Shown piece after piece: positions 1-6,901 of a DNA stretch of 11,050 nucleotides (within the stretch, counting starts at the first letter, position 1; the number at the start of each line of letters is the position of its first letter). The notes under the pieces are model-generated. The model saw only the letters and a list, made by a program, of their open reading frames with translations, was not told where the DNA came from and did not search any database. The DNA is taken from positions 1-11,050 of the forward strand of contig CAYXDO010000247.1 of NCBI GenBank assembly GCA_964463485.1, in the 5' to 3' direction. The position numbers and the translations under genes are program-made. Source of the stretch: CAYXDO01 sp964463485. Lineage in GTDB: Bacteria; Myxococcota; Kuafuiibacteriia; Kuafuiibacteriales; Kuafuiibacteriaceae.

Positions 1-115
1 AGTGGCACATCTTCGTGAGCATTCCAAGACTCATGGCCAGGCGGATCTGCGCCCGATTGAATAGGGCCTCCGGGGTAGGGGTCCAGCGACTTCGGTATTC
101 GTGAAAACGTGGCAT
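1..115 (-). CDS. Start of a hypothetical protein, cut off by the left window edge
   Basis: An ATG at 113-115 (minus strand) opens a frame without a stop to base 1, giving 38 residues that begin MPRFHEYRSRW and contain EALFNRAQIRLAMSLGML, an amphipathic to hydrophobic helix. The composition reads like real protein, and the frame is closed by a stop 46 bases upstream of the ATG, so the start is well bounded. I see no good Shine-Dalgarno sequence. It lies downstream of aroA on the same strand after 218 bp, so it could be a distal operon gene or have its own promoter. I do not recognise the family, and too little is visible to suggest a function. A second minus-strand frame is open across the gap and also runs to the edge; it is discussed in the findings. 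Confidence 0.5.
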   Translation of the reverse strand, partial: MPRFHEYRSRWTPTPEALFNRAQIRLAMSLGMLTKMCH

Positions 116-333
116 TTCGGGAGTTTGGATGAGTCGGGACCGGATGAGTTTGCACGTGCTTCAGCAGTCGCATGGCGCGCTCGGGGGCCAACGCGAGCGC
201 CGTACGCTCCTTGTCCCACCGATCCATACGGGCTCGCACCAACTCGTCTCGCTCCAAATAGCCGCAGGCAAGATGCTGGCGGTCCCGGGCGTCCTTGCCG
301 TCATCGACCCTTGGGACCGAATCGAGCCGGGTT

Positions 334-1572
334 CTAACAGATCGGCCCGGAAGCGACGTGAGCGCGGTGGGCCGAGATGCGGGCCAAGTCTTCCCAGAAG
401 CTCGGATAGGACTTGGATACGCACTCTCGATCGTCGACCTCGATCCCGGGATGGACGAGCGAGAGGAGCCCAAAGGCCATCGCCATTCGATGATCTCGAC
501 GCGTTCGCACGAGACCTTGGCGGGGCTCACCGCCGGGTTCGATTTCGAGGCCGTCGGGCGTTTCTCGTGCGCGAACGCCGACCGTCCGGAGACCTTCGCT
601 GAGCGAAGTCAGTCGGTCCGACTCTTTGAGCCTCGCGTGCGCTGCGCCCGTGATTTTCGTGGGGTTGGGAGCGAGTGCGGCGGCGACTGCGAGGGGTGCG
701 ACGAGATCGGGACAGTCTGTGAGATCGAAGGTGTGGGGCCGGCACCGGGAGAGCTCGTCGAGCTGAGTGGTGATCACTCGGTCACCTTGAGTCGAATGGG
801 GATCGAGGTTCGGGAGCTCGAGCTCGATTCCTGCGAGGCGAGCGCCGACGAGCAGGAAGGCAGCGCTGGACCAGTCTCCTTCGACTTCGAGCTCAACGGG
901 ACGGTAGGCGGCGTGAGGCACGAAATAGGTTTCCGCAGCCCGTTCGACACTCACCCCTCGCCGACGCATGGTCTCGAGGGTCATCTCGAGGTACGGGGCC
1001 GAGACCGAGACTCGGGTCGAAGAGAGACGCAGCGTAAGGCCCTGAGGCAAGCGCGGGGCGGTGAGGAGGAGCCCGCTCGCGAACTGGCTCGTCTCGGAAG
1101 TTTCGATCGAGGCGACGGCCTGCGCACTCGGCAGGCTCGCCTTGCTCATCGTAATCCGTACCGGGATGGAGCCGGGCCGATCGAGGTGTTCGATGGTGGC
1201 GCCGAGGGATCTGAGCGCGTCGAGCAAGGGCGTAACGGGTCGCTCGCGGAGACGAGGAGATCCGTCGAAGACGACGGGCCCGTCGAGAATGAGTGACAGG
1301 GGCAGGAGGAAACGCAGCGTGGTGCCCCCGTCGCCGCAGTCGAGCGGAGTCAGGGGTGAGTGGAGCTCACCGCCGCCGATCTCGAGGCGGTCGCCGGACT
1401 CGGTGAAGCGAGCACCGAGGGCCGACAGGCAGGCGCGGAGGTGTCTGGAGTCATAGCAATCGAGCGGGCGGTGGAGGATGCTCTGGCCGCGAGTCAGCGC
1501 CGCGACGAGGATCGCGCGCTGAGTTTGGCTCTTCGAGGAAGGGACTTGGAGCGTGAGCTTTCTGTCCTTCAT
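334..1572 (-). CDS. aroA: 3-phosphoshikimate 1-carboxyvinyltransferase (EPSP synthase)
   Basis: This cytosolic enzyme joins shikimate-3-phosphate and phosphoenolpyruvate to give EPSP, the sixth step of the shikimate pathway. The protein has 412 residues, slightly shorter than the roughly 427 of E. coli AroA. Nearly all substrate-binding positions can be matched to E. coli: the N-terminal SKS motif (13-15, Lys14) with Arg19, the PEP loop GDGGTTLRF (80-88, in place of GNAGTAMRP), RERP (109-112), TSQF (161-164), SAPY (191-194), the catalytic Asp in CPD (289), LKESDR (315-320, Glu317 and Arg320), DHRMAM (360-365, Arg362) and Lys387 near the C-terminus. The start is the ATG at 1570-1572, which overlaps the stop of the upstream aroD/aroE fusion as ATGA and implies translational coupling. 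An open frame extends upstream to 1761, but it lies entirely within the fusion gene and is not AroA-like. In the PEP loop the residue equivalent to E. coli Pro101 is Phe88, while the Gly96 and Thr97 equivalents are kept. Confidence 0.95.
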   Translation of the reverse strand: MKDRKLTLQVPSSKSQTQRAILVAALTRGQSILHRPLDCYDSRHLRACLSALGARFTESGDRLEIGGGELHSPLTPLDCGDGGTTLRFLLPLSLILDGPVVFDGSPRLRERPVTPLLDALRSLGATIEHLDRPGSIPVRITMSKASLPSAQAVASIETSETSQFASGLLLTAPRLPQGLTLRLSSTRVSVSAPYLEMTLETMRRRGVSVERAAETYFVPHAAYRPVELEVEGDWSSAAFLLVGARLAGIELELPNLDPHSTQGDRVITTQLDELSRCRPHTFDLTDCPDLVAPLAVAAALAPNPTKITGAAHARLKESDRLTSLSEGLRTVGVRARETPDGLEIEPGGEPRQGLVRTRRDHRMAMAFGLLSLVHPGIEVDDRECVSKSYPSFWEDLARISAHRAHVASGPIC

Positions 1573-2969
1573 GGGTCGTTCTCGAGGGGAGGGAGGGTGG
1601 GTACCGAGTACTCTTCCAAGATGGCGGAGAGTTGGGCCTGGCCCTGCGCCCGCCACCACGACAGGCCGGTCATCACGGTGGCTCCGGAGTTGCGGGCGGT
1701 CTGGACGATCGGAGTTGGCGCGACGGAGAGGGACGCGTCGAGGAGCACGCGCCCGGGCCACCGAGTGAACTCAGGTATGGGATCCGGTGAAGGCGTCGCG
1801 TTCACGACGAGGTCGAACTCGGCGTCGAAGCGCTGCTCCCAGCGGATGTGTCGCGCGCCGAGTCGACTGGCAAAGGCGCTGGCGGCATCGGCGTTACGGG
1901 CGCAGAGCTCGACCGGGCACCCGAGGTCTCGAAGGGCAACCACCGCCGCCCGCGCGGCGCCTCCCGCGCCCAGCACGAGGGCGCGACGGCTTCGATGCGG
2001 CGCCAGGAGCTGTCGGATCGCGATGGAGTCCGTGTTGAGACCGATCCGAGCCCCGTTTCGGAGCAGGATCGTGTTCACGGCGCCGATGAGATCCGCGGGC
2101 GGCCGCACCTCGGTGAGTACGGGGAGGACCGCAGCTTTGTGCGGCATCGTGACCGCGAGGGCGCGAAAGCCGAGCATTTCGGCGAGCTCGATGGTCTCGA
2201 TGGGTCGGCGGGTCTCGAGCGTCGTGTACACGAAGGGGAGACCGTGAGCCTCGAAGAGTCGGTTGTAGACGCGCGGGCCCGGGGACGCGGCGACGCTCTC
2301 GCCGCCCAGCAGCCCGAGCGGAGTGAGACCGGTGACGTCGGCTCGCAGCAGGCGCGCCTCCGAGAGGGTGAGTTGACCTTTGGCGGTTCCGGGGCCGTCG
2401 TCCGGGCTGACGAAGTTGATGGGTGAGTCCATCACCGTCGAGAGGATGCGGCTCAGTCGTCCGGGGCCTCCCATCGCGATCCGAATCGTCGGCTTTCCAA
2501 GGCCTTTGGTCGCCGTCAGCAGATCGGTGAGGTCGGCCGCGTCTTCGACCGCGACGGCGACCTTGAACACATCCGCGGGCGTCTCACCAAACCCTTTCGG
2601 GAGGCCGCTCGACCTCCAACTCAGGTCGAAGACGTGATGAGAAGCGATGAGTCGGGTGGGGCCCCGCTTTTCGAAGAGGTCTCGGTGCAGGGACATGTCC
2701 TCGCAGAAATCGACGTCCAAGAACCGTGGACCGACATCGAGCGCCGCGTGGAGGATCAGCCTTCGCTCGGCTTCAGGGCCGGAGAAGCCGCCACCCTGAG
2801 CGCTCGAGCGGCAAGTGAAGAGGATCGGAAATCGGCGCGGGAGGCCAAAGGCGGTCGATGGGTCGGGGAGGAAGTCGAGCCGTACTTCGTGCAAGGGCAC
2901 GTCGGAGTAGCTCGACAGGCGACGCGTGAGCGCTTCGATCGTCCGTTCGGTTCCGGTCAAGCACAGCAT
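1569..2969 (-). CDS. Bifunctional type I 3-dehydroquinate dehydratase / shikimate dehydrogenase fusion
   Basis: This 466-residue protein carries two consecutive shikimate-pathway activities, dehydration of 3-dehydroquinate and NADPH-dependent reduction of 3-dehydroshikimate. Residues 1-208 are a type I (Schiff-base) dehydroquinase: EVRLDF (28-33), SHH with the catalytic His at 112, VFKVAV with the imine-forming Lys at 136, IAMGGPGRLSR (164-174) and the closing-loop Gln at 199. Residues 215-466 are shikimate dehydrogenase: VTMPHK with the catalytic Lys at 278, GAVNT (296-300), GLNTDS with the catalytic Asp at 314, the Rossmann loop LGAGGAARAA (333-342), NATPS (390-394) and the substrate Gln at 442. 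The domain order is that of the plant DHD-SDH enzyme. The usual SxS shikimate-binding motif reads S229-P-G231, so the second serine is missing. The ATG at 2967-2969 begins right at the first dehydroquinase strand; I see no strong ribosome binding site. The stop overlaps the aroA start by 4 bases. Confidence 0.93.
   Translation of the reverse strand: MLCLTGTERTIEALTRRLSSYSDVPLHEVRLDFLPDPSTAFGLPRRFPILFTCRSSAQGGGFSGPEAERRLILHAALDVGPRFLDVDFCEDMSLHRDLFEKRGPTRLIASHHVFDLSWRSSGLPKGFGETPADVFKVAVAVEDAADLTDLLTATKGLGKPTIRIAMGGPGRLSRILSTVMDSPINFVSPDDGPGTAKGQLTLSEARLLRADVTGLTPLGLLGGESVAASPGPRVYNRLFEAHGLPFVYTTLETRRPIETIELAEMLGFRALAVTMPHKAAVLPVLTEVRPPADLIGAVNTILLRNGARIGLNTDSIAIRQLLAPHRSRRALVLGAGGAARAAVVALRDLGCPVELCARNADAASAFASRLGARHIRWEQRFDAEFDLVVNATPSPDPIPEFTRWPGRVLLDASLSVAPTPIVQTARNSGATVMTGLSWWRAQGQAQLSAILEEYSVPTLPPLENDP
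1587..1601 (+). other. Compact G-quadruplex motif at the aroDE-aroA junction
   Basis: Four runs of three G on the plus strand are separated by single-base loops (GGGAGGGAGGGTGGG), the shortest loops compatible with a parallel quadruplex. The plus strand is the template strand for both aro genes, so the mRNA is C-rich here. The bases encode the Pro/Leu tail of the fusion protein and end 14 bases before the aroA start codon. The motif is read directly from the sequence; folding and any effect on polymerase are inference. Confidence 0.6.
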
Positions 2970-3074
2970 GAGATCAACTGGGGCTCAGCGACGGCCGCGT
3001 TCTACGAGAGACGGGTCATCATTCGGCATGATAGTCAGCAGAGCATAGGCCCTGCGGGCCGAAACGTCACGCCG

Positions 3075-3245
3075 TCAGCGAGCGTCCCAGATGCTCGACA
3101 AGAGCGCGATGATGGCGGCGAGCCCGCCCAGAATGATCGGGATGTGGAGCGACCCATCCCAGTACTTGTTTACGGGCACAGGCGCATGGTCATGCCCGAG
3201 GGGTAGGTTTTTAGAGTCCGGCTTGGGTTCGTCGTTGGTGCTCAT
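3075..3245 (-). CDS. Small single-span membrane protein (56 aa)
   Basis: This short gene encodes a hydrophilic N-terminal arm (residues 1-35, containing GHDHAPVPVNKYWD) and one strongly hydrophobic helix at about 36-51 (IPIILGGLAAIIALLS) with a short tail, SIWDAR. The ATG at 3243-3245 is supported by a good ribosome binding site, GGAGAG, just upstream. It follows the polytopic membrane protein gene by 14 bp on the same strand, so the two are almost certainly co-transcribed and the small protein may be an accessory subunit or partner. There is no cleavable signal peptide at the N-terminus. I do not recognise the family. The HDH motif could bind a metal, but that is only a guess. Confidence 0.8.
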   Translation of the reverse strand: MSTNDEPKPDSKNLPLGHDHAPVPVNKYWDGSLHIPIILGGLAAIIALLSSIWDAR

Positions 3246-3249
3246 TTGT

Positions 3250-3255
3250 CTCTCC
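3250..3255 (-). promoter_or_regulatory. Ribosome binding site of the 56-aa membrane protein
   Basis: Read on the minus strand this is GGAGAG. The GGAG core lies 6 bases before the ATG at 3245. It lies in the 14 bp between the two membrane protein genes and supports the short frame as a real gene. Confidence 0.7.
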
Positions 3256-3259
3256 GGCG

Positions 3260-4426
3260 TCAGACCGCTTCGTTCTTGCGAACGGACCACACGAAGCCGT
3301 CGACCCAGTAGTGGAGGAGTGAGGTCGTGGCCCAGAATGCGAACAAGATGGCTGGCATCTCCTTGAAGAAGCTCAGGACGGAATAGAGAATCGGGTGGGT
3401 CGTAGCGATGCCCTCGCCGAAGATCGCCAGCATGAGCGCGCCGTTCGTCCGAAGCGCAGCGAAGAGGAGAGAGGGGATGGCGATCGCGAGGAAGGCGATC
3501 CAGATTCCGGCGTATCGGAATTTCTTCGTGCGCAAGACCTGAGTGAGGTTCATCCGCTCGCTGACCCAAATCACCGCGATGTACTGCATGCCGTGGTAAA
3601 TGTTCGCCATCGCGCCGCCCTCTATGAGTGTGTAGTGCGTGACGAGGAACCAGTTCGCGATCCCCGTGGAGGCCAAGATGGCGATTTTTGCTTTCGAGAT
3701 CTTGTAGCCCTCCTTGGCTTTTTGCGCCCAGTAGCTGACGTAGAAGATCACGAAGACGACCGCAAAGAGTACGAGGAATGACTGCAGAAACTCCGGAGGA
3801 ACGAAGCGAGCGCGTCGGCGCAGGTAGTACTCCGGGCCGACGTTCATGATCTCGTTGAAGTCCGGCGCGACGAAAGTCACGGCGACGAGGTAGGGAAGCC
3901 ATTCGAGGACGAAGCAGGCCACCATGTCGACGTACCGGCCGGTGTTGGGATCGTTACCTAGCTTCGAGTCGTAGATCCGCGCGAAGCCGAAGGTCTGCAT
4001 GAACGAGTGATACTCGTCCCACAACAACGCCACGATGATGAGTGTGGTGAGGAGGCTCGGAGCGATCGCGAGGATCGTAAAGGCGAACACCGGAGCGAGG
4101 ACGAGCCTCTTCGGGAACCGATGGAAGACCTGCTTGTTCATGTAGATTCGCGCGACGGTGATGTTGATGTGTGTGTAAGTTGCGCAGCCGGCGAAGAACA
4201 GGAGCAGCGGGGGGGTAGTGCCCAAGCCGCCGAGGATGGATTGTCCGGGGACGCGCGGCAGGCAGAAGGCTACGATGACCCCGAGGGCAAGGAGGGGCAT
4301 CCCGATGACCCAGAAGGAATCGAAGAACGGGCCGTGGATGTGCCAGGGCCGTGTTCGTGCAATCGGAGTCGCCACGGCGGGCGTTTGCGGGATGGCTGCG
4401 CTGACCATGGGTCGACCATAGACCAT
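3260..4426 (-). CDS. Uncharacterised polytopic membrane protein with intramembrane histidines
   Basis: The protein has 388 residues from this start, with about eight or nine hydrophobic segments, roughly at 36-56, 72-88, 108-137, 167-187, 214-233, 247-265, 305-325, 330-350 and 355-373. Histidines sit within or beside these segments in striking contexts: YTHINITVARIYMN (His86), WDEYHSFMQTFGFARIYD (His140), THYTLIEGG (His264), IYHGMQY (His278) and LLHYWVDGFVW (His372). The repeated polar and His positions suggest a membrane enzyme or a metal- or heme-binding protein, but I cannot name the family and assign no reaction. The frame is open to 4654, but the added N-terminal stretch is basic and not membrane-like, so a start near 4426 or at the ATG at 4408 is more likely; neither has a clear ribosome binding site. 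The 56-aa membrane protein gene follows after 14 bp. Confidence 0.85.
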   Translation of the reverse strand: MVYGRPMVSAAIPQTPAVATPIARTRPWHIHGPFFDSFWVIGMPLLALGVIVAFCLPRVPGQSILGGLGTTPPLLLFFAGCATYTHINITVARIYMNKQVFHRFPKRLVLAPVFAFTILAIAPSLLTTLIIVALLWDEYHSFMQTFGFARIYDSKLGNDPNTGRYVDMVACFVLEWLPYLVAVTFVAPDFNEIMNVGPEYYLRRRARFVPPEFLQSFLVLFAVVFVIFYVSYWAQKAKEGYKISKAKIAILASTGIANWFLVTHYTLIEGGAMANIYHGMQYIAVIWVSERMNLTQVLRTKKFRYAGIWIAFLAIAIPSLLFAALRTNGALMLAIFGEGIATTHPILYSVLSFFKEMPAILFAFWATTSLLHYWVDGFVWSVRKNEAV

Positions 4427-4857
4427 CGGGGCTCGCCCGAAGTTGACATGGCGCAAGGGGACTGCGGCGAAGAGTCGCGATTTGGGCCAGACCTCACGCC
4501 GCGACTCATCGTGGATTGCAGGAGGTTTGGGCTGAGTCGATACCCACGACCTCTCGCAACTCAGCGGCTGTCCGCGAAACTCAGCAGGTCGCTGAAGAAG
4601 TCGACTTCTCGGAACGCTGCGCTGTGCTCGATCGTCATGGATCAGCAAATTCAAGCGCTTACCGGGTGAATCGGGCGGGCACGGGCACGGCGTGAGTTTC
4701 GGAGCCTTTTTCAGCGACGTGCTTGTGGGCTGATCAGTGGCTTTACAAGGCCTCGAGCCCGACTCGCCGGTCGCGAGCGGCGCGGACCACGCGTGGCGAT
4801 TTCGTCCGTGTTTTCGGGCATGGACGCGATCGCACGCCGATTGCTCGACTGGCCCAC
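4427..4857. other. Divergent intergenic region
   Basis: This 431 bp stretch separates the minus-strand membrane protein gene from the plus-strand genes and must contain the promoters for both directions. I could not identify a convincing -35/-10 pair, terminator or operator. Its right part (4723-4857) is open in the frame of the next gene and would belong to it if the TTG at 4723 is the true start. The left part is also open in frame with the membrane protein up to 4654, but that extension does not look coding. Confidence 0.4.
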
Positions 4858-5328
4858 ATGCTTGCCACCGTCGCTTCCGAAAAAGCCGATGCCCGCCGCG
4901 CGCGTCGTCGACGGGCGGAAGCTCGGGTCGAGCAGGCTGCTCAGGCGCTGCCGCCGGGGTCGATGCAACGGCTCGCGCGGACCGAGACGGTGCTGCGACC
5001 GTATCGGCAGGGTCTGGTCCCCGAGGGGCTTCGGTCGACGCCGTTGTCTCGGCATCTCGAGGTCGTGCGCGACGAGGTGCTCGCGTTGGAGTCGATGGTC
5101 CTCACGCTTCCTCGAGCGCGGCACCGGGATGGCGACTCCATTCGCCGGGCCCTGACGCTCTTGCGGGGCTTCGGACGCATCGGAGCGCTCGACTTCGAGA
5201 CCGTGCCGATCGAAGAGAGGCCGACGCTCGTCGCGATCTTGGCGCTCGAATATCGCTGGTGTTTTGCGGCTGCGGGGACGACGCCGCGAGCCTTCAAGAT
5301 CGAGATCGGAAGGACCGGCGCGAGGTGA
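4858..5328 (+). CDS. Hypothetical protein, Arg/Ala-rich N-terminus
   Basis: From the ATG at 4858 this frame gives 156 residues. The first third is a charged, Arg/Ala-rich helix (DARRARRRRAEARVEQAAQ) that may form a coiled coil or bind nucleic acid. The rest is a mixed helical protein ending in RAFKIEIGRTGAR. Codons are mostly G or C at the third position, and no other frame over this stretch gives a better protein. The frame is open upstream to a TTG at 4723, which would add 45 residues with similar codon use; neither start has a ribosome binding site, so the N-terminus is uncertain. There are no transmembrane segments or cysteine motifs apart from one WCF. It ends 64 bp before the beta-barrel gene on the same strand and could be the first gene of that operon. 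I do not recognise it. Confidence 0.55.
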   Translation: MLATVASEKADARRARRRRAEARVEQAAQALPPGSMQRLARTETVLRPYRQGLVPEGLRSTPLSRHLEVVRDEVLALESMVLTLPRARHRDGDSIRRALTLLRGFGRIGALDFETVPIEERPTLVAILALEYRWCFAAAGTTPRAFKIEIGRTGAR

Positions 5329-5392
5329 GTCTCGCTTTGCCCGCGCGGACACTTTCTTGCCAAGCGCGACGATCGAGTGCTGAGTACGCGTC

Positions 5393-6901
5393 GTGGCGCG
5401 TGCCGTCGCCTGGCTGTCGATCGGTCTTCTGACCAGCGTCGCCGAGGCGAGCCCGATCGTCCCGCGCGAGTCCGCGGATCTGGCCTTCTTCGGCTTTTCT
5501 TCGCGCACGGTTTATCACGCCTATCAGCTTCGTCTCTTCGGCAACGGTGAGGGCCCGCTCCGCGATCTCAATCAACTCTCCGAACAGCTAGACCTGGAAG
5601 GCCGCGGGCTCGGCTCTGAAGGCTCGTTCGATGTCGTGAGCTCGCTTCGGTATCACACGGACTTCGGGACCGGATTCCACCGCGACACCGCCGTTTCGCT
5701 CGGCATCCCCGCGGTGGACGGACGCCACCAAGCCGAGATCTTGTCGGCGTATCTGGACGCGCGTGCCCTCTTCGATCGTCGCTTGGACCTTCGACTTGGG
5801 CGCCAGCTGCTCGTCGACGAGCTCGATTGGCTTCGACTCGACGGTGTTCGCGCGTTTCTCCACGCGGCACGGTGGCTGAATGTCGTCGTCTACGCCGGCC
5901 AGCCAGTCCCTTTCGATTCGGTGCTCGGGCCCGACGCGCTCGGCTTTGATGGTACCGAGGTTTCGGACGGCGCCGAGCTCTCGCTCGGCGGTTCGGTGAC
6001 CGCCGACTTTGGCGCTGCGCTGTCGGCGGGCTTGGCGTTTCGGCGGACTCTGACCTTTCGTGGTTCGGAGATCGAAGTGTTCGGTGTCGACGATCCGGAC
6101 CTCGCCGAGATCACCAAGCAGAGCTCTGCTCGGAAGGTTGGTTTGATCGAGCAGCGTCTGGGGCTCTCCGTTCGCGCCGCGATTCCCGGGGTGGACGTGC
6201 ACCTGTCGGGTGGAGTCGCTTGGGATCTCCTGTTCGGGCGCCTGGAGTCCGCGAGCCTACGCGTCAACTACGACCCAGCGCGCTCGATTCACTTAGAGGC
6301 TGTAGCGGAGCGCGTGCATCCGATTTTTCTCGGCGACTCGATCTTCAACGTCTTCAACGTCTTCGACACCGACCGAGTGCGGCTCGAGGGATCGCTGGAA
6401 GCGTTCGAAGACCTGTGGCTCGAAGCCTCCTGGTCGCTTCAGGCCTTCCATGGCGGACCGAAGGGCTCGTTGTCGGACTCCAACCTTGGCGGCGCGGGCT
6501 TCGAGCTCGACGCGTCGGGCCTCAGTCACGTGCCGCGCGGATCGATCGCGTACGACGGTTCGCGCTTCGGCGGTGGCGTCTCCGTCGAGGCCGCTACGAA
6601 CACGGGGGGTCGCTACGCCTACGGAGGCAACTATCGACTGCTCGAGATCTTCTTACGCGCGCAAGTGTTCGAGGAGCTCTCCGCCGGAGCGAGGATCACA
6701 CTCACGGGCTTCCAGGACGATTGGTACGAGGACGTGGACGCCGGCGCAGTACAACGCGAGGAGCGCTCTACGACCGTCGCTCTAAATCTGGGCGCGCGGA
6801 TCGACACGGTGTTTCGCGCGAAGCTCGACTTGGCGCGAACGTTCGGTTCGGTGCTCGATGGCAATTATCGCGTCACGACCCTCGTGGAGGTGACGCCGTG
6901 A
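5393..6901 (+). CDS. Outer-membrane beta-barrel protein, probable porin of a porin-cytochrome conduit
   Basis: The protein has 502 residues with an N-terminal signal peptide (basic MARA, hydrophobic core, likely cleavage after AEA at 17-19). The mature part is rich in alternating polar and hydrophobic strands, aromatic girdle residues and Gly/Asp turns, as in large outer-membrane barrels. Residues 131-152 hold LRLGRQ followed by LRLDGV, a pattern seen in several substrate-specific or electron-conduit porins. I see no cysteine in it, so it lacks the CXXC of MtrB, and it is shorter than MtrB (about 700 residues). The C-terminus, VEVTP, lacks the usual final aromatic residue. The GTG at 5393 is chosen because it places the signal peptide at the very start; the ribosome binding site is weak. 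Its stop overlaps the GTG start of the 13-heme cytochrome (GTGA), so the two are translationally coupled. That context suggests the barrel houses or docks the cytochrome; function as a conduit is inferred. Confidence 0.8.
   Translation: MARAVAWLSIGLLTSVAEASPIVPRESADLAFFGFSSRTVYHAYQLRLFGNGEGPLRDLNQLSEQLDLEGRGLGSEGSFDVVSSLRYHTDFGTGFHRDTAVSLGIPAVDGRHQAEILSAYLDARALFDRRLDLRLGRQLLVDELDWLRLDGVRAFLHAARWLNVVVYAGQPVPFDSVLGPDALGFDGTEVSDGAELSLGGSVTADFGAALSAGLAFRRTLTFRGSEIEVFGVDDPDLAEITKQSSARKVGLIEQRLGLSVRAAIPGVDVHLSGGVAWDLLFGRLESASLRVNYDPARSIHLEAVAERVHPIFLGDSIFNVFNVFDTDRVRLEGSLEAFEDLWLEASWSLQAFHGGPKGSLSDSNLGGAGFELDASGLSHVPRGSIAYDGSRFGGGVSVEAATNTGGRYAYGGNYRLLEIFLRAQVFEELSAGARITLTGFQDDWYEDVDAGAVQREERSTTVALNLGARIDTVFRAKLDLARTFGSVLDGNYRVTTLVEVTP
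6886..6890 (+). promoter_or_regulatory. Ribosome binding site for the 13-heme cytochrome
   Basis: GGAGG lies within the end of the barrel gene, 7 bases before the GTG at 6898. This perfect site fixes the cytochrome start at the GTG that overlaps the barrel stop. Confidence 0.85.

Noticed and set aside
295..2426. Several long plus-strand open frames opposite the aro genes
   Set aside because: They are antisense to two clearly identified enzymes with all catalytic motifs, and their translations are low-complexity Arg/Gly/Glu-rich, as expected from GC-rich mirror frames.
3048..3060. GGCCC-TGC-GGGCC hairpin after the 56-aa membrane protein gene as a terminator
   Set aside because: The stem is only 5 bp and no T-run follows on the minus strand, so it is too weak to call.
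4209..4215. Run of seven G (C on the coding strand) in the membrane protein gene as a phase-variation tract
   Set aside because: Seven bases is short for slippage control, and runs of this kind are common at Pro codons in GC-rich genes.
4443..4448. TTGACA as a -35 box for the plus-strand genes
   Set aside because: No -10-like hexamer lies at a suitable distance, and the match is expected by chance over this length.
5393..6901. Calling the barrel MtrB or PioB
   Set aside because: It is much shorter, has no CXXC motif and shares no residue pattern I could verify, so only a general porin-cytochrome role is proposed.
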